The notes below the pieces were generated by a model. The model was not told where the DNA came from. It did no database searches and saw only the letters and a program-made list of their open reading frames with translations. The translations under genes were made by a program, and so were the position numbers. From Bauldia sp965232525 (GTDB lineage Bacteria > Pseudomonadota > Alphaproteobacteria > Rhizobiales > Kaistiaceae), in assembly GCF_965232525.1 (NCBI RefSeq), contig NZ_OZ246980.1, positions 1,178,001 through 1,242,000 on the forward strand: 64,000 nt of DNA. Reading direction: 5' to 3'. This document shows, piece by piece, positions 1-10,000 of this stretch; positions within the stretch are counted from its first letter, which is position 1; every line of letters begins with the position of its first letter.

Positions 1-1017
1 TTCCGCTTCGTCGAGCCGGCCGAGTTCACCGAGCACCACGCCGCGACCATGATGAAGCGTCGCGGTCGGCGGTTCCAGCGTCACCGCCTTGTCGAACGCC
101 GCAAGCTGGTCGTCGAGGCGCCCGAGGTGCCGGAGCGCTTCGGCACGGGCCATATGGGCCGCCGCGGTTTCGGACTGGGCGATCGCTTGGTCGGCGGCCG
201 CCAGCGCGGCTTCCGGATCGCCGATCGCGGAATAGACTGTGGCCCTGCGGACCAGCGCAGTCGCGTCGGTTTCGGATAGGAGTTCCAGTGCCTCCCGATA
301 CGCGCCCTCGGCTTCGTCAGCGCGTTTCAGCCGGGTCAGGGCATCGCCGCGCAGGCTCAGCGCCTCGGTGTTGTCCGGCTCGCGGGCGAGCACCTGATCG
401 GCGGCGGCCAGTGTCTCGGCCGGCTTGTGCAGCCGCGCCAACGCCGTCGCCTTGCCGAGCAGCGCTTCGCTCCAGCCGGGCCGGGCCCGCAATGCCTTGT
501 CGAAGGCGAGCACCGCCGGTTGAGGCTTGCCGACAGCGAGCAGCGTCACGCCGCGATTGAGGTGTGCCTCGCCGAAGCGCGGCTCCATCTGCACCGCGTG
601 GTCATAGGCGATCACCGCTTTGTCGTATTGGCGCAGCGCCTGCAGGACATTGGCACGATTGTAGTGGGCGAGCGGGTAGGCGGGTTTCAGCGCCAACGCC
701 CGGTCGAATGCTGCGAGCGCCTCATCGAACCGACCCTGTTCCTGAAGCGCCACCCCGCGGCTGCAATGAGCTTCGGCGAATTGCGGCGCTAGGGCCAACG
801 CGGCGTCGAAGGCTTTCAGTGCCGCATCGAGCCGTCCGGCGTGGAGGTGGGCATTGCCGAGGATGTTCTGGCCGGCGGGGTGACTGAGGGCGGGGCGGTG
901 CCGCTCCAGCGCCTTGATGCCGGCGCGCAGCCGCCCGGCGCCGACGTGGCCGGCAGCCAGTGTCAGCACCTCCGTGGTCTGTTTGGAGATCGGCGCCCGT
1001 GCTGGCTGTCGGTTCAT
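1..1017 (-). CDS. Tetratricopeptide-repeat protein (3' end outside window)
   Basis: The minus-strand frame begins with an ATG at 1017 and runs off the left edge, so the C-terminus is missing. About 335 residues are visible and almost all consist of 34-residue TPR units with the usual pattern (NRANVLQALRQYDKAVIAYD, then NRGVTLLAVGKPQPAVLAFD). TPR arrays mediate protein-protein contacts; in proteobacteria many such proteins end in a sulfotransferase or glycosyltransferase domain, which cannot be checked here. There is no signal peptide. The start overlaps the stop of the upstream MFS gene (ATGA), so the two are probably translationally coupled. Confidence 0.85.
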   Translation of the reverse strand, partial: MNRQPARAPISKQTTEVLTLAAGHVGAGRLRAGIKALERHRPALSHPAGQNILGNAHLHAGRLDAALKAFDAALALAPQFAEAHCSRGVALQEQGRFDEALAAFDRALALKPAYPLAHYNRANVLQALRQYDKAVIAYDHAVQMEPRFGEAHLNRGVTLLAVGKPQPAVLAFDKALRARPGWSEALLGKATALARLHKPAETLAAADQVLAREPDNTEALSLRGDALTRLKRADEAEGAYREALELLSETDATALVRRATVYSAIGDPEAALAAADQAIAQSETAAAHMARAEALRHLGRLDDQLAAFDKAVTLEPPTATLHHGRGVVLGELGRLDEAE

Positions 1018-2396
1018 GGGTCCTGCTTCACCCGTACGAGAATCATCAGCCCGACAATAAAGAATGCGAGCAGGATCGAAATACCGATCCGCTGGCTGCC
1101 GGCGAGCGCTGTGAGGGTGCCGACAGCGAACGGTCCGGCAAAGCTGGTGATCTTGCCGGATAGGGCATAGAGCCCGAAATACTGAGTGATCTTCCCCCCT
1201 GGGCTGACCCGCACCAGCAATGTGCGGCTGGCTGCCTGCAGCGGCCCGGCGACCAGTCCGACCAGAATGCCGAACACTAGGTAGGCCTTCTCGCCGACCG
1301 ACTCGAACAAGCCGCCACCGTCGGTCGGTGGCGGCACGGCGACGAAAAACAGGATGTGCTCACGATCGACCGAGAGAAATCCGATGCTGGCGAGCGTCAG
1401 GATCAGAAGGCTGAGGGCGATCACCCGCTTGGGGCCGATCCGGTCGTCAAGCGAACCGCCGATAAGTGAGCCGGCGATTCCGACAACCAGCAGAATGATG
1501 CCGAACAGGCCGAGCTCGATCGTCGACCACTCGAACGTACTGGAGGCGTAGATCGCGCCGAACGCCATCAGCGCCCCGAGCCCGTCGATGTAGATCATAT
1601 GTGAGAGCAGGTAACGGGCGGCGTTGGGGTCGCGACGCACCTGCATCAGCGTTCCCTTGAGGTCGCGGAGTCCGACGCGTACCGCCGTACCGATTGCCAT
1701 GCGCTGCGGCAAGTCAGGCACGAAGAAGAACAGCGGCAGAGCGAAGATCAGGTACCACAGGGCGGAGAATGGGCCAGACCCGCGGTCGCCGCCGAATCGG
1801 GACGGGTCGAGGCCGAGGATCGGATCCATCCCGAACAGCGTCTTACCGGTCTCCGGACTGCCGACCATCAGCCCGAGCACGATCGCCAGACCGACCAGTC
1901 CGCCGATGTAGCCAACCGCCCAGCCGGTCCCCGATAGTCGGCCAAGCCGACCCCGGTCGACCAGGTCGGGCATCATCGCGTTGGTGAACACGGTGGCGAA
2001 TTCGGCGCCGATGGTTGCGATGGCAAAAGCGACCAGCGCGATCATGATCGCTCCGTCGACGCCGGGTTCGGCCCACCACAGGGCCGCCGAACCGCCGATC
2101 AGCAGCAGCGAAAACGCCGCGATCCAGGGCTTACGGGCGCCGCTGGCGTCGGCGATGGCGCCGAGCGGCGGCGACATCAGGGCGATGATCAGTCCGGCGG
2201 CGCTGAGCGAATAGCCCCACAGCGCCTGGCCTTCGACCGGGTTGGCAGCGACATGGGCGACGAAAAACGGCCCGAAGACGAAGGTGGTGACGATAGTAAA
2301 GAACGGCTGCGTCGCCCAATCGAAGGTGAGCCAGCTGGCGATTGCCGCTCTACCGACCCGTGGGCGCGCCTGCGCTTCTGTCGTGACCGAGTCCAT
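1014..2396 (-). CDS. MFS transporter, UMF1/Atg22-like
   Basis: A 460-residue polytopic membrane protein with about 12 hydrophobic segments and a central loop. The N-terminal half carries FDWATQPFFTIVTTFVFGPFF, and later come a cluster of small residues near GPLQAASRTLLVRVSP and GGKITQYFGLYALSGKITSF, all typical of the UMF1/Atg22-like branch of the major facilitator superfamily. Family members are presumed effluxers; the substrate is unknown. I use the ATG at 2396; a GTG directly before it (2399) is possible. The downstream TPR gene overlaps its stop, which indicates one transcript. Confidence 0.85.
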   Translation of the reverse strand: MDSVTTEAQARPRVGRAAIASWLTFDWATQPFFTIVTTFVFGPFFVAHVAANPVEGQALWGYSLSAAGLIIALMSPPLGAIADASGARKPWIAAFSLLLIGGSAALWWAEPGVDGAIMIALVAFAIATIGAEFATVFTNAMMPDLVDRGRLGRLSGTGWAVGYIGGLVGLAIVLGLMVGSPETGKTLFGMDPILGLDPSRFGGDRGSGPFSALWYLIFALPLFFFVPDLPQRMAIGTAVRVGLRDLKGTLMQVRRDPNAARYLLSHMIYIDGLGALMAFGAIYASSTFEWSTIELGLFGIILLVVGIAGSLIGGSLDDRIGPKRVIALSLLILTLASIGFLSVDREHILFFVAVPPPTDGGGLFESVGEKAYLVFGILVGLVAGPLQAASRTLLVRVSPGGKITQYFGLYALSGKITSFAGPFAVGTLTALAGSQRIGISILLAFFIVGLMILVRVKQDP

Positions 2397-2507
2397 CACT
2401 CTCGCGTGCTCCTCGACGAAAAGGAGACACTAGTCGCGGCAAGGCGGCACGGAAAGGCGATCGACGTATTCCCGACCAGATTACGGGACGGCGTTGTAGG
2501 TCCCCGA

Positions 2508-3164
2508 TCAGGCGTTCGCGATGGTGTAGCCAAGAAAGACCAAGTCCTCTCCGCGCGTTTCGACGGTATCGAGGCGAAGTGGAATGCCGCCTGCTGAGAC
2601 CAGGTCGCCGGCAAATCGGGCGTGCGCCGCGCCGCCGAGCAGCGTCGGATGAACCAGAAGGTGAAGTTCGTCTGCCAGTCCCGCTTCGAACAGGGCGCCA
2701 TTCAGCCGACCACCGCTCTCTACGCGAACCTTGCCGACCCGATAATCACCGGCCAGCCTAGCCAACGCGACCCCTAGATCGACCTTGTCCTGGCCGAGGA
2801 TGAGCGGTGTTACACCCCAGTCGCGAAGAGCCTCAATGTGGTCGGCCGGCGTGCGGTCGGTGCACAGTGAGATCCAGTTCTTCCAGAACGGTTGCGATTG
2901 CCAAAACGGCCATCCCTTAAGCCGACCGCGGCTATCGGCGACGACGAGAATTGGCCTTGGATCGTTGGGTTCGGCCGCAGTCGGTGGTGTTGCCGGAGGG
3001 TCGAAATTCGCATCGGTGGCGGCAAGCAGCGTATCGCAACCGGCAAGCGTCGCATCTTCTTTGAAGCTCTGAACCAGAGCGTAGAACGCGCCTTGATCGA
3101 CCGCGAAACTGGTCGTGCAGCCATCAAGACTGACCGCATCGAACAGAATGACCTTCGGTTTCAT
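2508..3164 (-). CDS. RibD C-terminal / dihydrofolate-reductase-fold protein
   Basis: A 218-residue protein with the RibD-C fold: an N-terminal strand with VILFDAVSLDG, a central region with DPRPILVVADSRGRL, a strand KVRVESGGRLNGALFEAGLADELHLLVHPTLLGG, and a short closing strand. These domains bind NADPH and reduce pterin- or pyrimidine-type substrates. It has no deaminase domain, so it is probably a stand-alone reductase and not the riboflavin enzyme RibD. A G-rich Shine-Dalgarno-like stretch lies about 10 bases before the ATG. No neighbour points to its substrate. Confidence 0.8.
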   Translation of the reverse strand: MKPKVILFDAVSLDGCTTSFAVDQGAFYALVQSFKEDATLAGCDTLLAATDANFDPPATPPTAAEPNDPRPILVVADSRGRLKGWPFWQSQPFWKNWISLCTDRTPADHIEALRDWGVTPLILGQDKVDLGVALARLAGDYRVGKVRVESGGRLNGALFEAGLADELHLLVHPTLLGGAAHARFAGDLVSAGGIPLRLDTVETRGEDLVFLGYTIANA

Positions 3165-3242
3165 GGATCGGTGTTCCCCCCCTTCACGCCAGCGGGTCGG
3201 CTGATTGACCGGTGACCGTGGCGAGAGCGGGGCGGGCGCGTG

Positions 3243-3492
3243 TCAAAGTACCAGGTCGTCGATCATCTTGAAGTCGTTCTTGTCGAGTTTGAAGCCGACA
3301 CCGACCCGCGCGAACAGCACGGCGTCTGCGCCGCCTTTGCCATCCTCTTGGTGAAGGAGTTTGCCCTTGTCCACCGACATCACCACGTAGCGTCCCAAAC
3401 CGGTATCGGTCACGACCGGGTGCGACAGATAGCCCTCGATGGTCGCGTCGACGATATGTTTGTGATTTCCAAACAGTCGGAGTCGTGGTCAT
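3243..3492 (-). pseudogene. Short coding stretch with an apparent frameshift near its start
   Basis: From about 3470 down to a TGA at 3243-3245 the minus strand has a frame with strong third-position GC bias and a protein-like product (VDATIEGYLSHPVVTD, GRYVVMSVDKGKLL, GVGFKLDKNDFKMIDD). That frame has no ATG or GTG upstream, because a TGA overlaps the only good ATG (3490-3492). That ATG opens a different frame beginning MTTTPTVWKSQ, which loses coding character after about 12 residues. A single-base indel near 3455-3475 would join the two into a protein of about 80 residues. A sequencing error or a true decayed gene are both possible. The family is not recognised. Confidence 0.45.
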
Positions 3493-3657
3493 GAGCGCCC
3501 TCCCTCGCGCGCCGATCGCGCCGGATCGTTCTGTTTTGATGAACGCCGGCGCAGGCCGATCCCTAAAAATGTTTGGTCAGTAAAAGCGGGCCGCCTGAAA
3601 ACGTCGGCCGAGGAACGTTGCCCTAGAGGCGCGTCGCCGGCGCGTCTGTGACGTTGG

Positions 3658-4716
3658 TCACAGACCACCCGTTGCACGCCTCACGATGGCTCCGCGGCTA
3701 GCTGTCTCATCGTTGAACACTCGATAGACCATGCCACGGTAGATCGCTTCTGCGTTGGTTGTCGCTTTGAGTTTTCGCCGTGCGCCGGCGAGATAGGTCT
3801 CAGCGCTTCGGTTGGAAACGTTCATGTGGTCGCCGACCTCGGCCGTTCGAAACCCCCGTGCCACCAAACGAAGCGCTTCGGATTCCCGATGGTTCAGGCC
3901 AACGAAGTCACGGAGCAGTCCGTGCGTTTGCACATAATGCCAGAATAGTTGTGCAAACCTTCGAAGCGTCGGTAATTGCCCTGGCACCGTCCGCCGGAAG
4001 GCGGTGGGGTCGATGCCGCCAACGATGAAGTTGAGCCCGTAAGTCGCACCGGTCAGGGGGTCGGATCCAGGCGCAAAGGCCTGGCGGTCCAGCTTGTTGT
4101 CGAACAGGCACTCAAGGAAGTCCGACAGACCGGGCGGCATTTCATCTGCGAAAAGACCCCGCGCAGTTTCGCTGACAATGTGCACGAACGGTCGCTTGTC
4201 CCGAACGGCGATACGTGGGATCGGGTCGACCCTGTGACCGCCAATGGCGACATAGAGATTGGTCATCTCCGCCGGCGCGGACGACCGGAACATGTAGGTT
4301 CGATCCGAAATCACGCCGCTCGGGTCGGCAACGATACCGAAGTTAATGGCCACCACCCCGAAGTCGGCGGTCGAAGCGTGTAAGGCAGTCCAGGCCGCCG
4401 AGAAGCTTCGCGTGGACTTTAGGCGTTCGACGAGAGCGATCGCTGTTTCTGAGCTATCGGTCAATTCGGTCCACATAGCTTCGTCTGTATCGACAACCGC
4501 CTCGGTCTCCGCTTCGAAGCGAAGCACGGCTTGGACCGTCGTCCGAGCTTCGAGTTTATGGCGAGCGGAAGCCAGGTGTTTGTCGAGCGTGGATCGGGCG
4601 ATTCCGAGGTCGGCGGCGACGTCGCTGAAAGTGTGGCCGGCGGCGATCAGGCGCAAGCAATCCCGTTCGCGGGGCGACAGCGCGCGGAGTCGATTGCTGG
4701 TACCGATATCCTGCAC
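3658..4716 (-). CDS. LuxR-family regulator with HTH domains at both ends
   Basis: A 352-residue protein. Residues about 13-68 form a GerE/LuxR helix-turn-helix (LSPRERDCLRLIAAG, then IARSTLDKHLASARHKL). Residues about 274-327 form a second one (LNHRESEALRLVARG, then SNRSAETYLAGARRKL). Between them lie about 200 residues resembling an autoinducer- or ligand-binding module (AWTALHASTADFGVVAINFG). The usual LuxR plan is ligand domain followed by one C-terminal HTH, so the sandwich order is unusual. The RTX gene lies immediately upstream on the same strand, 93 bases away, and is a candidate target. No luxI-like synthase is present in the window. The ligand is unknown. Confidence 0.8.
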   Translation of the reverse strand: MQDIGTSNRLRALSPRERDCLRLIAAGHTFSDVAADLGIARSTLDKHLASARHKLEARTTVQAVLRFEAETEAVVDTDEAMWTELTDSSETAIALVERLKSTRSFSAAWTALHASTADFGVVAINFGIVADPSGVISDRTYMFRSSAPAEMTNLYVAIGGHRVDPIPRIAVRDKRPFVHIVSETARGLFADEMPPGLSDFLECLFDNKLDRQAFAPGSDPLTGATYGLNFIVGGIDPTAFRRTVPGQLPTLRRFAQLFWHYVQTHGLLRDFVGLNHRESEALRLVARGFRTAEVGDHMNVSNRSAETYLAGARRKLKATTNAEAIYRGMVYRVFNDETASRGAIVRRATGGL

Positions 4717-4809
4717 GCGTCTCGACCTCCGGATCGGAGCGGATGGACGTCGGTACTACATCAGCATCGGCCGTATCAGGCAATGGTCGAGTATCGGCAC
4801 GATGCTATC

Positions 4810-6426
4810 CTAGAGGCTGAAATCACCGGCCACGAATGTGATCAGGCCGGCGACGAAGATCTCGAAATCGACAATGGCGTCGCCGTCGCCACCGAGTTCA
4901 CCCTGGATGATCGTATTGCCGGCGTCCTGGAAGTAACGGATTTGCGGTCCGCCGGTGAATGAGTTGGTGCCAATGAACGAGAAGGCATCGTCCGCCGGCG
5001 TCGTCGGCGTTGCGTCGATCGCAGACAGCGAAATCGTGTCAGCATCGCCCCCAACGCCAAAGTCGAGAATCAGGTCGCGATTTCCATTGCCGACCCCGGT
5101 CTCGGACGGATCACGATAGCGGAAGGTGTCGGACCCGGTGAAACCGTTGAGGAAATCGACGTCGGCGCCACCCGTCAGCGTGTCGTTGTCCGCATCGCCA
5201 AACAACTGATCGACGCCGCTGCCGCCGTCGAGCCGATCGTTGCCGTCGCCACCACCGAGTGTGTCGCTGCCGCCTTCGCCCGCAAGAAAGTTGTCGCGCC
5301 AGTCGCCCTCGAGTTTGTCGCCGAAATTCGACCCTCTGAGCGACTCGATGTCGACCAGGGTATCGCCGGCTGCGTAGCCGCCGAAGGCGGTTTGCGCGCC
5401 CAAGCTGACGGTGACGCCGCTTGGCGAATCAAGATAGATCGCGATGTCGCCGCCAGGGCCTTCGGCGCCGCCATCGATGAGATCGCCGCCGGCGCCGCCC
5501 CACAAAACGTCGTTGCCGGCCTCGCCCCACAGAACATCGTCGTTGTCACCCCCTCTCAACTCGTCGTTGCCCGCACCCCCAACGAGGAAATCCTGACCGC
5601 CGTAGCCCCATAGAACGTCGTTCCCGTTGAGGCCAAACAAACCGTTGGTGTCGTCGTTGCCGTGAAGCGTATCGCCGAAACCGGCGTTCGAACCGATCAC
5701 GACTTCGACGCGCTTCAGCGTATCCCCTTCGGCGTCGCCCCCTTGCCCAAGTCCCGTGGCCAGGTTGACAGAGACGCGCGCTGGCGAGTCTTCATAATTG
5801 ACGACATCGATACCGCTGCCGCCGTCGAGGTCATCGGCTCCGGCACCGCCGTAGAGCTGGTCGTTGTCGTTGCCGCCCTTGAGCTTATCGTTGCCGCCTC
5901 TACCGAACAGGATGTCCTCGCCGTCACGCCCGACGAGAACGTTGTCCCGGTCGTCACCGCGGAGCGTGTCGTCGAAGGCCGAGCCTTTCACCCGCTCGAT
6001 TTTGGTCAGCGTATCGCCTTCAGCGTGACCGAAGAATCCGATGCCATCGATCAGATCGATGGTCACGCCCACCGGCGACTCCTTGTACTCGGCGGTGTCG
6101 GTACCGCCACCACCGTTGAGATCGTCGCCGCCCGGGCCGCCGGTCAGGGTATCGTTACCGCCCTTGCCTTTAAGCGTATCGTCTCCGCCACCGCCGTCGA
6201 GCTTGTCGTTGCCCGATCCGCCGTCGAGCGTGTCCTTGCCGGCGTTGCCGAACAGCAGGTCCTTGCCGTTCTGGCCGAACAGTATGTCCTTCCCGTCGCC
6301 GCCGAGGAGTTCGTCCTTGCCGTCTTTCCCCTTGAGCGTGTCCTTACCGCCCTTGCCCTTCAGACGGTCGTTGTTGTTGGTGCCTTTGAGATAATCATTG
6401 CCGTTCGTTCCGACGATATTGGCCAT
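4810..6426 (-). CDS. RTX (hemolysin-type) calcium-binding repeat protein
   Basis: A 538-residue protein built largely from nonapeptide repeats of the GGxGxDxLx type (GGSGNDKLDGGGGDDTLKG, GGDNDDVLWGEAGNDVLWGG). The first about 60 residues hold lysine-rich variants (GKGGKDTLKGKDGKDELLG). Such repeats bind calcium as parallel beta-rolls and go with type I secretion; no N-terminal signal peptide is present, as expected. Blocks of the form GVTVSLGAQTAFGGYAAGDTLVDIESLRGS recur three times, and the C-terminus resembles the serralysin C-terminal module (DLILDFGVGGDADTISLSAID). No protease or lipase domain is seen, so it may be a surface or matrix protein. The start has a strong GGAGG site. No type I exporter is nearby. 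Confidence 0.9.
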   Translation of the reverse strand: MANIVGTNGNDYLKGTNNNDRLKGKGGKDTLKGKDGKDELLGGDGKDILFGQNGKDLLFGNAGKDTLDGGSGNDKLDGGGGDDTLKGKGGNDTLTGGPGGDDLNGGGGTDTAEYKESPVGVTIDLIDGIGFFGHAEGDTLTKIERVKGSAFDDTLRGDDRDNVLVGRDGEDILFGRGGNDKLKGGNDNDQLYGGAGADDLDGGSGIDVVNYEDSPARVSVNLATGLGQGGDAEGDTLKRVEVVIGSNAGFGDTLHGNDDTNGLFGLNGNDVLWGYGGQDFLVGGAGNDELRGGDNDDVLWGEAGNDVLWGGAGGDLIDGGAEGPGGDIAIYLDSPSGVTVSLGAQTAFGGYAAGDTLVDIESLRGSNFGDKLEGDWRDNFLAGEGGSDTLGGGDGNDRLDGGSGVDQLFGDADNDTLTGGADVDFLNGFTGSDTFRYRDPSETGVGNGNRDLILDFGVGGDADTISLSAIDATPTTPADDAFSFIGTNSFTGGPQIRYFQDAGNTIIQGELGGDGDAIVDFEIFVAGLITFVAGDFSL

Positions 6427-6568
6427 GCTCCGCCTCCGTCGTAAGGAGCCTGCTCGACATCCTCACCTCGTCTGCAGCGTAGTGACCTCGTGTCCGGTGC
6501 CAATGGCAGAAAACCGCCAACTTCCTTCGGTTTTCCGCATGAAAATGCGTTCAGGCGGCATCCTGCCG

Positions 6569-6877
6569 CTAAAGTCGGCCCGAACGACGGCGATCGCGGA
6601 TCGATCGCTGCGGGCGGAGACGGCCGACGATATCGGCCATGGCATGAGCGAGCGCCTCCCAGCGGTTGGTCGGCTCACGTGGCACGACGCCCATGAAGAT
6701 CAGCACCTTGGCGAACACCGACAGACCGATCACCGCCGCGAGCAGGACGACTAGCGCGGTTCCGATTCCGGTGCCCAGCGACAGCGCGTCGATATCGGAG
6801 CCGGTCTGAGCTTGCGCCGGGGTGCACAGAACCAGCGCTGGGGCCAATGCCCATGTGTGATGGGTCAGATGTGCCAT
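6569..6877 (-). CDS. Small exported or membrane-anchored protein, function unknown
   Basis: About 102 residues from the ATG at 6877 (a GTG at 6895 would add six). An N-terminal signal sequence (APALVLCTPAQAQ) is followed by a hydrophobic helix (TALVVLLAAVIGLSVFAKVLIF) and a basic, possibly cytoplasmic tail. Codon use fits the genome. The family is not recognised. It sits between the RTX gene and the glutamate dehydrogenase gene on the same strand, about 140 and 125 bases away respectively. Confidence 0.55.
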   Translation of the reverse strand: MAHLTHHTWALAPALVLCTPAQAQTGSDIDALSLGTGIGTALVVLLAAVIGLSVFAKVLIFMGVVPREPTNRWEALAHAMADIVGRLRPQRSIRDRRRSGRL

Positions 6878-7002
6878 GGGGTCAGAACGATTCACGTCTT
6901 CCCGATACGGCCTCCCAAGCGGCCGAAGTGTCGGCCGTCACGACCGACCGGTCAACCGGGAAGGTACGGGTTCGCTGAGTTGGTGCCGAGAGTTCGCTTT
7001 GC

Positions 7003-10000
7003 TCAGGAGCCGCCAACCAGATCGGTGAGCAGATTGGACGCCACGATGATCCGCGAGAGCGTCATCTCCTCGCTCTCAATCATGCCGACCACGAGGCCCA
7101 CGGCCCGTTCAAGGGCTTCCTGGTTGGCCTTTTCCCACGCCGGCAGTCCGCCGGCCTTCAGAACGTCGACGGTCAGCTGCCGGTGAGCACGGGCCAGCGT
7201 CTCCAGCGCCCGATCGCGGGCGAGCTCGTCGTAGTAGTCGGGCATCGCCATGGCGGCGGCAGCCCGAATGGCACGATCGATGCGGAAGCGATCAGTGATT
7301 CGGTAGTAGGTCTCCGCAGCCGCCTCGAACGGCTTGCTTGTAGCCTTGGCGATGAGATGGATGTCGGTGGCCTGGGCCAGGAACCGCAGTCGCGCCACGG
7401 TCGTCGCCAGATCCTCGGGAACGCCGTCACTACGATATGAGTCGATCGTGCTGGTCAGGATCGCGTGTGATTGGTGTGAGAGCAGGGACGCGAGTTCCGC
7501 GTCGAGCGTTCGGATCGATTCGCCATACTCGCTAGCGACCTTGTCCAGCATACCTCTGCCGAGCGGCACGTTCCGAAGGAACCAGATAGTTCGCGAGATC
7601 GTCAGGTTCTGGACGGCCTGGTAGAGGGCAATCTGCAAGGTGCCGCCGATCCGATTATCAAGATCGTCGATGGCTCGGTTGAGCGCACGCAGCCGAAACG
7701 CCTCGCGAACCGTGACATAAGCCCGAGCGATTTCGACCGGGGGTGCGCCGGTGCGATCGGCGACCAGCACAATGAAACTGGCGCCGCAGTGGTTAACGAC
7801 CGAGTTGGCCACCTGGGTCGCGATGATTTCGGCACGCAGGCGATGCGCATCGATATCTCGGCGAAACGGTTCCCGCATCGTTTTGGGGAAGTAGGCGCGC
7901 AACTCTCCCCTCAGCGTCGCGTGGTCCGATACGTTGCTCGCCATCAACTCGTCGGCGAGGGCGATCTTCGCGTAGGCGACCAGCACGCCGATTTCCGGCC
8001 GGGTCAGCGGTTTGCCGGCCGCTTGGCGCTCGTCGAGCGTGGCATCATCCGGCAGCGATTCGATCAGGCGGTCGAGAAGACCGTGGCGCTCCAGGTCCTG
8101 AATCAACCGCCGCTGGAAAGGAAAGGCGGCGAAGCCACGCGCGGCCGACAGAGAAATCGCCAGTGTTTGCAGATAGTTGTTGCGCAGGACCAGGGCCGCC
8201 ACTTCCTCGGTCATTCGCGTTAGCAGCTTGTCGCGGGCCTCCATATCGAGTCGGCCGTCGCGGATCGCGCTGCCGAGCGCGATCTTGATATTGACCTCGA
8301 CGTCGGAAGTGTTGACTCCGGCGGAGTTGTCGATGGCGTCGGAGTTGCAGCGCCCGCCGGCAAGTGCGAACTCGATCCGGGCCGGCTGCGTCATGCCGAG
8401 ATTGGCGCCTTCGCCGACCACCTTGACGCGGAGTTCCTCGCCGGTGACGCGGATCGCGTCGTTGGCGCGGTCGCCGACCTGATCGTTGGTTTCGGTGCTG
8501 GCGCGGACATAGGTGCCGATACCGCCGAAGAACAACAGGTCGGCGCTGGCGCGCAGGATAGCCCGCATCACTTCGCCCGGTGGCGCGGTCTTGCTCCCCA
8601 GATCGAGCACGGCCCGGATTTGCGGACTCAGTGGAATCGCTTTTTCAGCCCGGGAAAAAACACCCCCGCCCCTCGATATCTTGCGCCGGTCGTACATCTG
8701 CCAGGAGCTCTGTGGAGTCTCGAACAACTTCCTGCGCTCGGCATAGCTGATGGCTGGATCGGGATCCGGATCGATGAAGATGTCGCGATGGTCGAAGGCC
8801 GCCACCAGCTTGATCTGCTCCGACAGCAGCATGCCGTTGCCGAACACGTCGCCAGACATGTCACCGACGCCGACGACCGTGAACGGTGTGGTCTGAATGT
8901 CGATATCCATCTCGCGGAAATGTCGCTTGACCGATTCCCATGCGCCGCGGGCGGTGATGCCCATCTTCTTGTGGTCGTAGCCATGGGAGCCGCCGCTGGC
9001 GAACGCATCGCCGAGCCAGAAGCCGCGCGATTCGGCAACCTCGTTCGCGATGTCGGAGAAGGTTGCCGTACCCTTGTCGGCGGCAACCACCAGATATGGG
9101 TCGTCGGAGTCACGGGTGACCACGTCGGGCGGCGCCACCGGTTGGTCACCATCGAGGTTGTCAGTCACGTCGAGCAAGCTTGAGATGAACGCGCGATAGG
9201 CGGCGATTCCCTCGGCGACGAACGCGGCGCGATCGCCGTTGGTCGGCAGGCGTTTGGGCACGAATCCACCCTTGGCACCATGCGGGATGATCACCGCGTT
9301 CTTCGCCTCCTGGGCCTTGGCGAGTCCGAGGACTTCGGTGCGGAAATCGACCGGTCGGTCTGACCAGCGCAATCCGCCGCGGGCGACCATACCGAACCGC
9401 AGGTGCACACCCTCGACCCGCGGACTGTAGACGAAAACCTCCCGAAGCGGCCGCGGCGACGGCAGGAAGTCGAGGCGTCGCGATTCGAGCTTGAAGCAAA
9501 TGGTAGTGTGGGGCTGGCCGTCTTCTTCGTTCTGGAAATAGTTTGTCCGCAGGATCGCATCGAACATCACCAGGAAGAGCCGAATGATACGGTCCTCGTC
9601 GAGGCTCTCGACCTTTTCCAGTTCCGCTTCGATCCGGGTCCGCCGTCGGCGGGCGAGTCGCTCGTCCGGGCCGTTCGGATCGAACCGGGCGGTGAACAAT
9701 TCGACCAATGCCCGGGCGATCTCTGGGTGACGGTTCAATGTCCGCCACATATGGTCTTCGGTGAACGGCGTTCCCGACTGGCGGATGAAGCGTGAAGCGG
9801 TGCGCAGGATCGCGATCTCCCGCCAGGTCAGCCGGGCTCCGATCACCAGTCCGTTGTAACCGTCGTTCTCCGCGCGATCGTGCCAAACCGCGAGGAAGCA
9901 GTCGATCAGTGCCGTGCCAACGGCATCGAGCGCAATCGCGTTGCCACGAGCGTTTTCAAGCATCATTTCGTGGACGAAGATCGGCGGTGAATCGTCGGCC

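Noticed and set aside
5662..6444. Plus-strand frame opposite the RTX repeats
   Set aside because: The repetitive frame is the mirror of the repeat DNA and carries no independent motif.
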